From Pleionea mediterranea (GTDB taxonomy: Bacteria > Pseudomonadota > Gammaproteobacteria > Enterobacterales > Kangiellaceae), in assembly GCF_003148745.1 (NCBI RefSeq), contig NZ_QGGU01000011.1, positions 89,438 through 153,437 of the forward strand: DNA of 64,000 bases, written 5' to 3'. Under the pieces are notes generated by a model. It made no database searches and had not been told where the DNA came from. It saw only the letters and a program-made list of their open reading frames with translations. Made by a program: the position numbers and the translations under genes. Below, piece after piece: positions 1 through 10,482 of the stretch. Every line of letters begins with the position of its first letter. Position 1 is the first letter of the stretch.

Positions 1-3000
1 CCAGCAGTTCCGATGGTGTTGCTGGCTTGGTAATATAAGCATCAAAACTGGTATTGGAATAAAACTTCTTCTTTTGATGCTGCTTAACCGTTGCCATAAT
101 AATTAACTTTATATCATCACACGCATTATCGTTTCTAATCGTGTTACCCAATTCATCACCGGGCAAATCTTGCAAGCTCATATCGATCAAAATAATGTCC
201 AAAGCGGTTTTATTATCTTCTACTATTTGCAGGCCTTGTTTAGCGGATGAGGCGGTGGATATTTTTGCTCCCCATAAACTCAATTGCTCTTCCAACATCT
301 TACGGTTGGTATCATTGTCTTCAACGATTAAAATATGTTTATTGGTTAGGTAGTGTCCGCGCCCATCCAGATTATTATGCGCTTTGTCAGCAATACCAAT
401 ATTAATTTCAAAACTGAACTCACTGCCCTCGCCCGGCTCACTTTTAACATCAACTGAGCCGCCCATAAGATCACACAACTGCTTAACAATAGCCAAACCT
501 AATCCAGTTCCGCCGTATTTACGGGTTGTTGATAAATCTTCCTGAGTAAAGGCTTCAAACAACATGGACTGTTTATCTTTATCGATACCAATGCCCGTGT
601 CTTTAACGACACAATAAAGTCGATTGACACTCTCACTCTGCTGTCGGACTTCAATAAATACAACCACTTCACCATCGGAGGTAAACTTTACACTATTACT
701 AATAAGGTTGGTCACAACCTGACGTATACGCAGCGGATCACCAATCAGTAAGGGAGATTCTATTTTGCTTGCATCTAGGATCAACTCAATATTTTTTTCT
801 TCAGCTTTTATTGCCATCGACTGAATTAAATCACTGAATAACTGCAGCAGGTTAAACTCTATGTGCTCAAGTGATAACTTCCCTGCTTCAATTTTAGAAA
901 AGTCGAGAATATCGTTAATTATATGCAATAGAGATTCCGCAGAGGAGTGAGCCAACTCAACATGGTGCGCCTGCATTTTTTGTAACTCACTATTTTGCAG
1001 GAGGCTTAACATTCCCAGAATACCGTTCATTGGCGTTCGTATTTCATGGCTCATACTGGCTAAAAACTCACTTTTCGCGTGAGCTGCCGCTTCTGCGGCT
1101 TCTTTTGCTTGTACCAGTTGTATTTCAGTTTTATTGCGTTGATCCGTTGTATAAATACCGCCAACTAAAGTGCCCAGCGATATTAAAAAATTCTCTTCGG
1201 CCTGTGTCCAGATACGTTTATCGTGTCGATGTTCGGCACAGATAACGCCAACAATTCCACCGCTGCCAGGAATAACCGCGTCCAGCATGGAAACAATTTT
1301 ATTCGGCTTTAAATAAGCCTCAGCCATATCCTTTGTTGCTGGGTGATTAGTTGCGTCATTAACAGAAATTAGCGCCTGAGAATGCAGTGCTTTAAAATAC
1401 GAAGGATAATCTTTTAATCTTAATAACTGACCATCAGTTAATGTATCTTCTTGTCGATCGAACAGAGATATGCATTGCAAATTTTCCAAGTTTTTATCAA
1501 ACAGCCATATACTGGCCCTGTCCACATTAATGGCATGACTGACCAGCTCACTGATTACACCTTTCGACTTTTCCAGATCACCAACTAATACAGCATTATT
1601 GACGGTCAATGTCGCCAGAACTTCATTGTGGCGAGCTATGTTATCCCGTTCCAACTCATTATTCTTGCGCTCAGTAATGTCCTGAAATGAACCGACAAGT
1701 TGTGTGCATTTTCCATCCGCCACAATAGCTTCGCAACTTACCGATAACCAAACTGACTGTTGATTATTATCAATAATTTGTAATTCGGAATCGAATCCTA
1801 GTTGATTATCGATGGATAACTGTATTTGCTCGGTCATTTCTGAGCGATGCTCTCCTGCTTTAAAGAATGACAACATCGAAGATAAGTCCGGCTGGTAATC
1901 ACTGGCGACAGCAAATAGTTTTTTTGCAACATTCGACCAGTAAACGTCTCCCGAGTCTACATAAAGTTCCCATGCGCCTATTTGAGCTTGCTCGCTCATA
2001 TTTTCAAGCATTTCTCGATGATGCTTGAGTTCTTTTTCAGCCAGTTTACGATCGGTTATATCAATTGCTGTCGCATAAAGTTTATTACGCGCTAAGTCTG
2101 CCGATGCATGCCACATTAAGTCCAGATAATTGCCGTACTTCGTTTTTATTTTATTTTCAATACCAGTGATTGGCTGGCCACTTCCTAGCGCATCGGCAAC
2201 CGCTTTATTAATTTTCTTATCTTCGCTATGAACAAACTCAAGAAAAGATTTACCTATCAACTCTGATTCGGAGAAACCAAGTTTATCAACAAACGTTTGA
2301 TTAACTTTTTGTAAGACACCGTTATTGTCGGTGATGCACATAAAACTGTTGGTTTGCTTAAAAAAGTTTTCCACCTCTTGTTTTGCAGATAATAGTTGCT
2401 GCTCTTGTTGCTTACGTTCAGTAATATCCCAATGAATACCAATCATTCGTTTAGGTTTACCATTATCTCCCCTGTCAACCACTTTACCGTTGGTGTAAAC
2501 CCATACCCAGCCGCCCTGTTTGTGTTGCATTCTAACTTCTGCACGAAAACTTTTGGTTATACTATCCCAGTGCTGTTGAATTTTTTCCTCTGCTTGCTTT
2601 AAGTCATCAGGATGACAAAGGGCTTTCCAGGTATCGTAATTAGTTGGTGATAACTCAACAAGGTTGTAGCCCAATATTTCAGCCCAACGCTCATTGAACA
2701 ATACCTGGTTCTCTTCAATGTACCAATCCCATATGCCGACTTCTGTACTATCAACAATGAGTTCAAGTTGCTCACTGTTTTCACGTAATATACGCTCTCG
2801 GATTTTTCGTTCAGTGAGATCCTGAATAATTGACCAGACATATTGTCTATCATTCGCTTCAAACAATAGTCCATTGATTGATACAGGATATTCAGTACCA
2901 TCCTTACGCTTAAACGTATCTTCATAAGGCCCATAAACACCAGCTTCCTGCATCAACTGTTGTGACTGTTGTTCTTCTTCCCCATTGGCAAACAATTTCC

Positions 3001-4030
3001 AATAATTAAATTGGTTAAAATCTTCCTTGCTGTACCCTGTATTTTTTTCCAAAGCGTCATTCACATCGATAAACTGGCCAGTTTTGAAGTCGGTGAGAGC
3101 AATGCCCAAAGGCGATAAATCAAATAAAGCCATTAAACGTTGATCTGCTTGCTTTTGCTGTAGCAATGCTCGAAATAAAAACCAAAGAAAGGTAATAACG
3201 GCCGCACTAATAATGATAATAAGAAAGCGAATCGGCCAAATTACGCTGGCCAGTGACTCCCAGCCATTTTTAGGTACGACGTATATATTCCAGCCTCCGC
3301 CAGGAAAATCCAATTTAAAAGAGACGGGATCTTCTGCTAATAAATCCGCGTTGCCGCGAAAAAACTCGCCCTTATCCCCCAGCCCATGTTTTCCTTGATA
3401 AATAACATTATATTTTGACTCAAGTTCAAACATGCCACTGTCCTGATAGACTTGCTCTATATCCAGCACAACGGACAATAATCCCCAAAAGTCTTCATTA
3501 TTTTCACCGAGAAAAACCGGGATCCGCGCAATAAGCCCGGTTCCACCCTGCACTAGTTCTAATGGCCCTGCCATTACTATGTCACCGGTATCGCGAGCCT
3601 TTAAAGCCGTTGTTTTTTGAGTAGGGTGTGTGCGGAAGTCAAGTCCTATGGCCGCTTCATTACCTTCCAGAGGGTATACCATTTGTATGACCATATTGGG
3701 TGCAGCGCCAATATTACGTAACTGAGATGTCCTGCCAAATAAGGGTTTTGCCACCTTAGAAAAACGCTGTTGGTCGATTGTTGGATCAGACGTCACCACA
3801 GACACCAGCCCACGTACCAGTTGCATATTAGAGATTAAGACGCCTTCCAGACGGGCCCTGTAGGTGCTCACCTCATCGACCACTTCGCTGCGGTAGTTGG
3901 CTATAACGCGCTCACGATTAATAACATCAACAACCCATGCAACGGCTATCACCAGCAACGATAAGGCCAGTAATGAAATCTGATATTGCTTTTTTCTTTT
4001 TCTGGTGCTGGATGTAGCAGTTTTTTCCAT
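1..4030 (-). CDS. Hybrid sensor histidine kinase (CHASE, four PAS, GAF, HisKA, HATPase, REC), 3' end missing
   Basis: An uninterrupted minus-strand frame runs from ATG at 4030 to the window edge, about 1,343 codons with no stop, so the gene is partial at its C-terminus. Domains read in order: a membrane helix near residues 18-36, a periplasmic CHASE-type sensor to about 260, a second helix near 263-283, PAS domains starting near 297, 427, 553 and 673, a GAF domain near 797-960, then a HisKA box [13 protein letters not shown] with the phospho-acceptor His at 995. An HATPase_c domain follows with [11 protein letters not shown] and [10 protein letters not shown] motifs, then a receiver domain with LIVEDN and the phospho-acceptor Asp near 1283. 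It would sense an extracellular ligand and pass phosphate to an internal receiver. No partner is visible inside the window. Domain assignment is firm; the signal is unknown. Confidence 0.93.
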   Translation of the reverse strand, partial: MEKTATSSTRKRKKQYQISLLALSLLVIAVAWVVDVINRERVIANYRSEVVDEVSTYRARLEGVLISNMQLVRGLVSVVTSDPTIDQQRFSKVAKPLFGRTSQLRNIGAAPNMVIQMVYPLEGNEAAIGLDFRTHPTQKTTALKARDTGDIVMAGPLELVQGGTGLIARIPVFLGENNEDFWGLLSVVLDIEQVYQDSGMFELESKYNVIYQGKHGLGDKGEFFRGNADLLAEDPVSFKLDFPGGGWNIYVVPKNGWESLASVIWPIRFLIIIISAAVITFLWFLFRALLQQKQADQRLMALFDLSPLGIALTDFKTGQFIDVNDALEKNTGYSKEDFNQFNYWKLFANGEEEQQSQQLMQEAGVYGPYEDTFKRKDGTEYPVSINGLLFEANDRQYVWSIIQDLTERKIRERILRENSEQLELIVDSTEVGIWDWYIEENQVLFNERWAEILGYNLVELSPTNYDTWKALCHPDDLKQAEEKIQQHWDSITKSFRAEVRMQHKQGGWVWVYTNGKVVDRGDNGKPKRMIGIHWDITERKQQEQQLLSAKQEVENFFKQTNSFMCITDNNGVLQKVNQTFVDKLGFSESELIGKSFLEFVHSEDKKINKAVADALGSGQPITGIENKIKTKYGNYLDLMWHASADLARNKLYATAIDITDRKLAEKELKHHREMLENMSEQAQIGAWELYVDSGDVYWSNVAKKLFAVASDYQPDLSSMLSFFKAGEHRSEMTEQIQLSIDNQLGFDSELQIIDNNQQSVWLSVSCEAIVADGKCTQLVGSFQDITERKNNELERDNIARHNEVLATLTVNNAVLVGDLEKSKGVISELVSHAINVDRASIWLFDKNLENLQCISLFDRQEDTLTDGQLLRLKDYPSYFKALHSQALISVNDATNHPATKDMAEAYLKPNKIVSMLDAVIPGSGGIVGVICAEHRHDKRIWTQAEENFLISLGTLVGGIYTTDQRNKTEIQLVQAKEAAEAAAHAKSEFLASMSHEIRTPMNGILGMLSLLQNSELQKMQAHHVELAHSSAESLLHIINDILDFSKIEAGKLSLEHIEFNLLQLFSDLIQSMAIKAEEKNIELILDASKIESPLLIGDPLRIRQVVTNLISNSVKFTSDGEVVVFIEVRQQSESVNRLYCVVKDTGIGIDKDKQSMLFEAFTQEDLSTTRKYGGTGLGLAIVKQLCDLMGGSVDVKSEPGEGSEFSFEINIGIADKAHNNLDGRGHYLTNKHILIVEDNDTNRKMLEEQLSLWGAKISTASSAKQGLQIVEDNKTALDIILIDMSLQDLPGDELGNTIRNDNACDDIKLIIMATVKQHQKKKFYSNTSFDAYITKPATPSELL

Positions 4031-4209
4031 GAAAATCAGGTCTAATTTTTTGATATTGTTAGCTTTTAATCATAGTCGAGGCAGCGGCAATTGCCACTGA
4101 AAACCTATCATAAATTATCCTCTCAACAGCTTCTTATTGCGCGTTCTGCCGTGTTTGGTACTATCCAGTCACAATATAAGCCCATAGACATTCTATCGAC
4201 CGCTGATTT

Positions 4210-5532
4210 ATGCACATTTCTTCTCAATTGCTACTCGCCCTCTGGCAGGCTCCGAAAACTCTGTTGCAGCAAAAACACCGTTCTTTAATCTGCCTGCTGC
4301 TGTACTTATTAGTGGGTTTTGCCGTATTTGCAGGCTTCAGTTATTTGTTGCTCGATAATCAGATAGCCCTGAAAAAAGCTGCGCTCGACTACCTGTTTCC
4401 AAAGTCCTGGCAATCTATCTCGGAAGAACTGTTTCGCTTTTTCTTTGAGTCTCAAGCGCAGGACGTACTGAGTAACCTTATATTAAGTGGTTCGCTGGTC
4501 GTTGCCTCGATATTTTTGTTTCCCATCAAGGAGAAATATTCCGCCGCATTTGAGCGAGAACAGCATTACCCGAATGGTGTTGCCAAAGAATTTACTCTGA
4601 TGATGCAAGGCATTGAAGAAACCCGCCTGTTCTTATTTTATCTGACGGCCCAAATGGTGATCTTGTGGATAGGTTACTACCCCTATTCCTGGGCCAATAC
4701 CACATCCATTACACTGAGTTATCTGTTTTTATTTTATACCTTTGCACTGGATATTATTTCTCCCACCTTGCAGCGCCATCGCATCAAATACGCCATGATC
4801 AATAAACTGCTTTGTCGCAATATTGGTTTATCTTTGCTGTTTGGCGTGATTTACAGCTTGCCCGCCCTGTTACTCAGCCGCTGGATTATGACCATTGAAT
4901 CGCTCAATCTTTTGGAAGTTTCGGTGATTTTATTTTTGGTAAACTTGGTATTTATTGCAATTGCGATCCCCGCCGGAACACATATCGCCAGCCGACTGCT
5001 GCCAGAAACACAACATATTCATCCAGTGTCCAGTTTTAGCAAACGGCTGGGTTACACTGTCATGACTTTATTATTAATTACCGGACTTATTTTTCACGGT
5101 CGCCTTATTCAGTCCATGCACCATAAAAGTCAGGTATTAAAAGCAAATTACAGCATTAACTGGGACTCTATTAGCGCCAACTACTCATCACTCAGTAATC
5201 TGTTTGATGGTGAATCCTTTGGCAAACTCAGCTTTGACCTGGACATTCAAAACCCGACAGAATTTGATCTGGTATTTGAGAACAGCCGCGTATTAATCCA
5301 GAAAGACGAGCAGCTCATCAGTGATATTAAAGTAAAAGGTTTTTCCATAAAAACGGGCGAGACCCGAACTATAACCATGCAGCTCGATACGGTTTCAAAC
5401 TTTTCATCCTTAACCGATATTGCCAGACTATTGGATGGCTGGCGCATCGAGTTAAGAATTGAATTATTTCCGGGCATTCCATTTATTATTAATTTGCTCG
5501 ACGAACCCAGAAAGCCTGACGAAGAATCATAA
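4210..5532 (+). CDS. Polytopic membrane protein with C-terminal LEA14-like domain, function unknown
   Basis: 440 codons from ATG. I do not recognise a named family for the whole protein. About seven hydrophobic helices occupy residues 26-300 (around 26-50, 90-110, 138-160, 165-187, 203-225, 233-258 and 280-300). The last 130 residues are soluble and contain FDLDIQNPTEFDLVFEN followed by beta-rich sequence with IKVKGFSIKTGETRTITMQL. That pattern resembles the LEA14 / water-stress (WHy) fold, in which two strands bracket an N-P-T/N motif. The gene is transcribed alone between the divergent kinase and the convergent PilZ gene. No good Shine-Dalgarno sequence is seen before the ATG. Its role is not inferable beyond an envelope protein with a probable extracytoplasmic domain. 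Confidence 0.8.
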   Translation: MHISSQLLLALWQAPKTLLQQKHRSLICLLLYLLVGFAVFAGFSYLLLDNQIALKKAALDYLFPKSWQSISEELFRFFFESQAQDVLSNLILSGSLVVASIFLFPIKEKYSAAFEREQHYPNGVAKEFTLMMQGIEETRLFLFYLTAQMVILWIGYYPYSWANTTSITLSYLFLFYTFALDIISPTLQRHRIKYAMINKLLCRNIGLSLLFGVIYSLPALLLSRWIMTIESLNLLEVSVILFLVNLVFIAIAIPAGTHIASRLLPETQHIHPVSSFSKRLGYTVMTLLLITGLIFHGRLIQSMHHKSQVLKANYSINWDSISANYSSLSNLFDGESFGKLSFDLDIQNPTEFDLVFENSRVLIQKDEQLISDIKVKGFSIKTGETRTITMQLDTVSNFSSLTDIARLLDGWRIELRIELFPGIPFIINLLDEPRKPDEES

Positions 5533-5543
5533 CCAATAATATT

Positions 5544-5879
5544 TTAAGCACTGGCCTGCTCAACCCAGTAGGCCAGATCCGAATGTTCTGCATCCAATAG
5601 CTCAAAACCACATTCATAATCTTGCCCGGCTTGTTTGCACCAACGAACTTCTGCGTATAACAACATCAGTTGGCCTTTATTATTTTCAATACACAACTCG
5701 GTAATAAATCCTACGGGTAGCTGACAGCTTAAGTGAACTCGAAGACCACTTTTTGAAATATCCAATGTTTCACACCGCTGCTTAACAGCGTGACCGGCTT
5801 CATTTTTAAAGGTCAGTTCAAAATTCACCTGAGTGCTGCGCTCCTGGCGCTCGTCTTTGCGTCGTTCGTGCTCTGTCAT
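5544..5879 (-). CDS. PilZ domain protein
   Basis: 111 residues forming a single PilZ domain, the usual bacterial c-di-GMP receptor fold. The N-terminus carries the RxxxR arm (ERRKDERQERS, residues 5-15), and LDISKSGLRV supplies the D/NxSxxG motif, so both ligand-binding motifs are present. It ends with an aromatic/acidic tail. The ATG overlaps the TGA of the upstream DUF1631 gene as ATGA, so the two are very likely translationally coupled. It probably adjusts an activity or partner according to c-di-GMP level; the partner may be the DUF1631 protein. Motif recognition is strong; the downstream target is inference. Confidence 0.88.
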   Translation of the reverse strand: MTEHERRKDERQERSTQVNFELTFKNEAGHAVKQRCETLDISKSGLRVHLSCQLPVGFITELCIENNKGQLMLLYAEVRWCKQAGQDYECGFELLDAEHSDLAYWVEQASA

Positions 5880-7648
5880 GATGTACTCACCGCCTGTCGT
5901 TTTAACCGCTGTGCGGCGACTATTTGCTCCATGGTTTGCTCATTCGATTGCTGACTGGCTAACAACTCCAGTTTGCCATCGACCATTAGTGTGGCCATTT
6001 CTTCTGGCAACCACTGAGCAACTTTTACGCCTCTTTTATTAACAAACACCAATTTTCCGGTTTGTTTTAAACGCAACACAAACTTAATCAAAGTAGCGTC
6101 ATTTGCGTGATCAATAAAGGTTGATCCCGGTGCTAATAATTTGAGCTGCTCGATAATTGACTGCTTTTGCTCGGCCTGTTTTTGCAGTATTGCCTTTTCT
6201 CGAGCCCGTTTTTCTGCCTGACGTTTCGACTTTTTAATTTCAAGGCGTTCTTTACGCGATGCTTCAAGTCGAGCTAACAGTTTGCGCTTTTGTTGCTGCT
6301 TTTGTTTGTCCGTTAACTGTTTGTTAATGGCCTGAACTTGTGCACCAATATAATTCGAAAGTTCACCCAGCTTTTGTTCCAGTTCACTGTGTAACGAAAA
6401 GGGTTTCAATTTTTCGGTTTCGATCAAATCATTTGCCACTTTAAACGATAAACTGTCGACCCTAACGCCAGAATAATTAACCAACACCAGCTTTTGATAG
6501 CTCATATTACGATCAATAACCCGACAATGCAGAGATTTATCGGGCAAGTGATAGTTGAACCATGAACCACTTTTGCAATGAAGGATCACCTGTTTGTAAG
6601 TTTCTTTTACGCTGTCTGAAGATTTTATTTCGTTTGAGCCGAAGCTAACCCACTCATTCTCCGGTAAAGCTTTACCTTCCATTATATCGATATGATGTTG
6701 CTCTAACCGGTCCAGAAAACTGTCCATCACCGCATCATCAATAACGATACTGGAGAACAACTCTCTTATTTGACTTCTTAAAGGTGAGATGGTCGATGCA
6801 AAAGCTTGCTGCACCTCTTCGGCCGTGAGCAATTTAAAACTATCCAGCAACTCACTGAGTAGACTTGTTCCTGCATTTAGTGCTTCATCAGGACTGTCAT
6901 TTTTCAATAAAATCAAATGAAACAGTCGATGCCAATGTTCACTAATAAACACATTTACCCATTTCGGGATCCTATGTTGCTGCAATGTTGATTTAATTAA
7001 TTGCTTGGCATCATCGGATGCGGTCTGGTTTTCGTGCTGTTGCTTCTCAAAAGCGATCACCCTTTGTTCAAAAGGCAATATCTTTTTTTGAAACGCCTGA
7101 TACACACCGGTTAACTGATGCTGCAAGTCGACATAGTGTTGAGGGTCGGCCTGAGACTCCACCACTTTTATCAATAATTCACCAAACTCATCGATGACGT
7201 GATCAAAAGTTCGACCGGCATGAGCATCGTAGGGTTTTAATAGCCGCGATAAAAACTCCAGCAGCATCTGGAATTCATTTGGGTAATGCTGCTCTGAATA
7301 TTGCAGCAGCCAGCTTTTCATAAACCAAAGATGCAAGCTCTGAGCAAAAGGTAACTTGTTTTGCTTAAGTGATTCCATCGGGATTAATTGAGCAAGCAGG
7401 ACTTCGGTAAGAGTATTTAGCAGATAGAGTTGGGGGTATTCTTTTAAAGCCCGGTTTGGTAATGCCGAATCATCTTCTTCATCAGTGGTTTTAATAAAGG
7501 ATTGCCATAAGGACTGATCGCTTACCAGTCGTTTGGCATCCTGACGTACATCACCCGAATATTCAGGATCAATGGCGGTAACAAACAAATTGAAATATTG
7601 ATGCAAATGCTGGTCAAGCTCAGTAAAGCTGACTTTATCGCCTGTCAT
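5876..7648 (-). CDS. DUF1631 family protein
   Basis: 590 residues. The length, the helical N-terminal two thirds and the C-terminal block ending KLVFVNKRGVKVAQWLPEEM match my knowledge of the DUF1631 family, which is widespread in gammaproteobacteria and without an assigned function. A second similar small beta module near residues 370-425 contains SGSWFNYH and KLVLVNYSGVRVDSL. Both modules look like PilZ-like or SH3-like repeats built around an L-V-N-x-x-G-V motif. Between them, residues about 440-510 are strongly charged (K/R/E/Q) and likely coiled coil. It overlaps the PilZ gene by four bases. The coupled pair suggests a c-di-GMP-linked function, but that is inference from context only. 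Confidence 0.82.
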   Translation of the reverse strand: MTGDKVSFTELDQHLHQYFNLFVTAIDPEYSGDVRQDAKRLVSDQSLWQSFIKTTDEEDDSALPNRALKEYPQLYLLNTLTEVLLAQLIPMESLKQNKLPFAQSLHLWFMKSWLLQYSEQHYPNEFQMLLEFLSRLLKPYDAHAGRTFDHVIDEFGELLIKVVESQADPQHYVDLQHQLTGVYQAFQKKILPFEQRVIAFEKQQHENQTASDDAKQLIKSTLQQHRIPKWVNVFISEHWHRLFHLILLKNDSPDEALNAGTSLLSELLDSFKLLTAEEVQQAFASTISPLRSQIRELFSSIVIDDAVMDSFLDRLEQHHIDIMEGKALPENEWVSFGSNEIKSSDSVKETYKQVILHCKSGSWFNYHLPDKSLHCRVIDRNMSYQKLVLVNYSGVRVDSLSFKVANDLIETEKLKPFSLHSELEQKLGELSNYIGAQVQAINKQLTDKQKQQQKRKLLARLEASRKERLEIKKSKRQAEKRAREKAILQKQAEQKQSIIEQLKLLAPGSTFIDHANDATLIKFVLRLKQTGKLVFVNKRGVKVAQWLPEEMATLMVDGKLELLASQQSNEQTMEQIVAAQRLKRQAVSTS

Positions 7649-8104
7649 AAATTAAACACCAACATAGTCTATGAACACCTTAATCCACTGCAAGATCTTT
7701 GCAAAAAAAACTGAAATAGCCACTTAACACCCATTAGGATCACATCAGTTGCCCGTGTGAATGGCTTATCACTGAACGGTGCGATAAGTATAGTCAGCCA
7801 ATTGCAAAATCCCAGCGCAAATAAAATTTAGTCTTAAAAACAAGCAGTTAAACATTGCTATTCGTTATATCTTGGTAAATGACACCTTGTTGAATGCGAT
7901 ATTCCATGAAGCCCCTGTGATCTGGCTCACAAGACTGTCAGATATCTCTTACAGGGATTAGATTTTTTGGCTGATATGGTCAAATATTAATCTGCGCTAC
8001 AGTTAACTCAAGACTTAAGGAAACTCTTCCTTTAAATCTTACGATAAAGAAAACGCAATTTTCGACATCGATTAATGACAATAAGCAACCGTGGGAGCAG
8101 TACA
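7649..8104. other. Intergenic region between divergent DUF1631 and small ORF
   Basis: 456 bases with no supported gene. It should hold the promoters of the DUF1631-PilZ operon (leftward) and the small ORF at 8105 (rightward). The one clear element is the CRP-type palindrome at 7916-7931. I saw no convincing paired -35/-10 hexamers and no RNA gene. Confidence 0.6.
7916..7931 (+). promoter_or_regulatory. CRP-type binding site
   Basis: TGTGATCTGGCTCACA has both CRP consensus half-sites (TGTGA and TCACA) intact with the standard six-base spacer. It lies 174 bases before the small ORF at 8105 and 268 bases upstream of the DUF1631 start, so it could serve either gene. The small ORF is closer. Perfect half-sites are uncommon by chance, but binding is not proven. 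Confidence 0.65.
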
Positions 8105-8326
8105 ATGATGTTCAGCAATGATAATAGTAGTCACCACTGGGTTACCTTCACTAAAGGACGTATTCACGTAACAGGTTGTTCAAATTGTGGGCAAGTGTTA
8201 ATGCCTACCAATGAAGACACCTCCTGTCATAAAGTTCCGGTTACCGACAACATGCTTGTCAATAAAGGTTTCCGCATAACAGGCGCGGTACAAACTGCTG
8301 CGGCTCAAAGCCCAACTGCCGCCTGA
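8105..8326 (+). CDS. Small Cys-containing protein, function unknown
   Basis: 73 residues from the ATG at 8105, chosen over an in-frame upstream ATG at 8075 because GGGAG at 8093-8097 sits at the right distance from it. The protein has a CSNC pair near residue 25, a third Cys about a dozen residues later, and an Ala/Gln/Thr-rich C-terminus. It has no signal peptide or membrane segment. The three cysteines and several nearby histidines could bind a metal, but no recognised zinc-finger spacing is complete. The long upstream region with a CRP-type site supports it as a real regulated gene. Confidence 0.5.
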   Translation: MMFSNDNSSHHWVTFTKGRIHVTGCSNCGQVLMPTNEDTSCHKVPVTDNMLVNKGFRITGAVQTAAAQSPTAA

Positions 8327-8685
8327 CCCGAATAATCAGGTTACTCAGCTCGAAGCCTACAAAGCAAAACACCCGGTTGCTCGACTCTGTTCATTAACCT
8401 TGTTGAATAAGACACATCGTTTTTGAATAGAGCTCAAAGCAACGAGGGCTAACGAGGGCTAACGAGGAATAAAAATTCATTCATCGCATCTATGAATGAC
8501 TTTACATTAAACTTGCTTAGACGTATTCGACGCTCTTCAATAATCAATCTGTTTGCAGACGGTTTGCTCTAAATGGTTTCTTCCCGCACTAACTCCCCGT
8601 TATAACCTAACTCAAATCAGTTAATCACCTTTATTATTGCTAAGTCCTCACGTACCATTAGCGGTTAATTTGCTTTTAAGTCATC
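8327..8685. other. Gene-poor region downstream of small ORF
   Basis: About 360 bases without a gene. It contains a 10-base direct repeat at 8441-8467 and otherwise nothing I can name. The adjoining stretch to 9019 is the MITE-like element. Confidence 0.5.
8441..8467 (+). repeat. 10-bp tandem repeat, 2.7 copies
   Basis: AACGAGGGCT occurs twice in succession, then AACGAGG. The array is non-coding and lies 115 bases after the small ORF. It is a short slippage-type repeat without an obvious function. Confidence 0.85.
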
Positions 8686-8998
8686 AGAGCGTGTTTATCT
8701 GTCATTATTTGAGATGCAAGCGGTTATTTTATGACACAACTAGGCTGAGGGAATGATGAATAGTTATTCTCGACTTTGTCTCCTGAGTCGTTCTACCTCC
8801 TACGCCCTGTAGTCGTATTTGGATGACCGATAACGCAGTTGTGTCATAAAATAACCCCTGCCCGAAGGGTTGAGGCTAAAATTAAGCCACTCTTTGTTGA
8901 GAATTTCTTATTTAGAATAACTAAACCTCAAAATTCACGCCGCGATTGGCTTAATTTTGGCACTCAACATCTTAAATAATGAAAGATAAACTCGCTCT
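8686..8998. mobile_element. MITE-like element with 31-bp terminal inverted repeats
   Basis: Bases 8686-8716 and the reverse complement of 8968-8998 match at 28 of 31 positions, beginning AGAGCG(T/A)GTTTATCT. Inside are two further inverted pairs: a perfect 20-bp pair (8722-8741 with 8837-8856) and a perfect 12-bp pair (8878-8889 with 8947-8958). There is no coding capacity for a transposase, so if mobile it depends on one elsewhere. I could not see a clear target-site duplication. A lone copy of the terminus occurs at 24078-24098. The element ends 21 bases before greB and could supply or disturb its promoter. Confidence 0.72.
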
Positions 8999-9019
8999 AG
9001 CTACTTAGTATGAATCAGT

Positions 9020-9490
9020 ATGAATCGTTCGAATTTAATTACCCCAGAAGGCGCCACCCGGTTACGCAATGAATTAGCCGACCTTTGGAAAAATAAGCGT
9101 CCCGAAGTCACCAAAGCTATTACTGCCGCGGCTGCGGAAGGCGACCGCTCGGAAAATGCAGAATACATCTATCGTAAAAAACAGCTTCGAGAAATGGATC
9201 GACGCATTCGTTATTTACAAAAGCGTACCAGCCATATGAAAGTGGTGGAGCATAAACCAAGTGATCAATCGCGGGTGTTTTTTTCGGCCTGGATAGAGAT
9301 TGAAGACGAGCAAGAGAATATTCTCTGCTACCGTATTGTTGGCAGTGATGAATTTGATGCCGATAAACGCTACATTAGTGTCGACTCACCATTAGCCCGT
9401 GCATTGATAAAAAAACAGCAGGACGATGAAGTACAGGTAACTACACCTTCCGGGGAGCAACTGTTTTACATTAATAAAATCTGGTATTAA
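9020..9490 (+). CDS. greB: Transcription elongation factor GreB
   Basis: 156 residues, the normal GreB length. The N-terminal coiled coil ends in the tip motif EGDRSENAEY with the acidic residues D42 and E45 that enter the RNA polymerase secondary channel and stimulate transcript cleavage. The C-terminal FKBP-like domain contains FFSAWIEIEDEQ, RIVGSDEFD and YISVDSPLARALI, as in GreB rather than GreA. The ATG at 9020 has no good Shine-Dalgarno sequence, and another ATG at 9010 is out of frame. A single-gene transcription unit is likely, with the MITE-like element directly upstream. Confidence 0.95.
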   Translation: MNRSNLITPEGATRLRNELADLWKNKRPEVTKAITAAAAEGDRSENAEYIYRKKQLREMDRRIRYLQKRTSHMKVVEHKPSDQSRVFFSAWIEIEDEQENILCYRIVGSDEFDADKRYISVDSPLARALIKKQQDDEVQVTTPSGEQLFYINKIWY

Positions 9491-9626
9491 CCGTTTGACG
9501 TATTACCTATAAAGTAATTGTTTATACTGTTATTCGCTATCATGGTGCTAGAGATAGAATTACCTTGGATTAGAGTATTTATCATAAGCAGCATCTATCA
9601 ACAAAACATTAAGCAAGAGAACAATA

Positions 9627-10466
9627 ATGATCGTTAAGCATAAATTAATCGCCATACTCGTGTCTTTACTACCCGTTATAGTTACTGCGTCATCTACTTC
9701 TGAAGAAACTGAAAGACAACCAAAGGCAGAAGATTTTTTTGAAATTGGTGCCGGATTCTCGATAATTGATGTGCCACATTACGCAGGCAGTGATGAAAAA
9801 AATACTTATGTCGTGCCTTTTCCATATTTTGTTTATCAAAGCGATAAGGTATCGCTTAACCGGGAAGGTCTTAAACGACACATCTCCAGCACGAACAAGT
9901 GGGATCTGGACATCAGTTTTGCCGGAACATTACCACTGGACAGTGAAGACAATGATGCTCGACAAGGAATGCAGGATCTTGACTGGGTAGGTCTGGGTGG
10001 TCCATCAATTAATTACCATGCTTACAACAGCGAAAATTCTCGCGTTAAGATCATATTACCGGTTCGCTTTGGTATTGCCACTGACTTTCGTTCAGCGGAT
10101 TATGTAGGCTGGGAGTTTTCACCCGGCGTTAGATTTGAGCACACCTTCCATCAAGAGTCGACAAAGTGGAAGTTTTTAACGTCAGCGAACTATTTTTACG
10201 CCAGCGAAAAATTCAATGATTATTACTATTCGGTGGATCAAGCCTATGCCACTGCGGAACGTCCAGAATATCAAGCCGAAGCTGGCAATGCGGGATATCA
10301 GGCAATGTTTGGATTGACGAGACGTGACGGCAACTTTTGGAGCGGAGGCTTTTTGCGTTACCGCTCGGTGTCTGGAGCAACCTTTGAAGACAGTCCGCTG
10401 GTGCGAAAGCAAGATAACTTTTACATTGGTGTCGCGTTTGCCTGGATTATTCACTCAAGCAAATAA
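9627..10466 (+). CDS. MipA/OmpV family outer membrane protein
   Basis: 279 residues with a signal peptide ending near residue 21 (VTAS). The mature protein begins FFEIGAGFSIIDVPHYAGSD, the typical MipA/OmpV opening, and continues with alternating beta-strand sequence and VPFPYFVYQSDKV. MipA/OmpV proteins are outer-membrane barrels; E. coli MipA is linked to murein-synthesising complexes, but most relatives have no proven role. The start is supported by AGAGAA seven bases upstream. It is followed by a strong bidirectional terminator. Confidence 0.88.
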   Translation: MIVKHKLIAILVSLLPVIVTASSTSEETERQPKAEDFFEIGAGFSIIDVPHYAGSDEKNTYVVPFPYFVYQSDKVSLNREGLKRHISSTNKWDLDISFAGTLPLDSEDNDARQGMQDLDWVGLGGPSINYHAYNSENSRVKIILPVRFGIATDFRSADYVGWEFSPGVRFEHTFHQESTKWKFLTSANYFYASEKFNDYYYSVDQAYATAERPEYQAEAGNAGYQAMFGLTRRDGNFWSGGFLRYRSVSGATFEDSPLVRKQDNFYIGVAFAWIIHSSK

Positions 10467-10482
10467 AACCAGATGTTAAAAC

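Noticed and set aside
1..4030. Several short forward and reverse ORFs (for example 141-353, 2599-2940) within the kinase region
   Set aside because: They are shadows: the minus strand is one continuous, domain-rich frame from 4030 to the edge, and the short products have no recognisable sequence.
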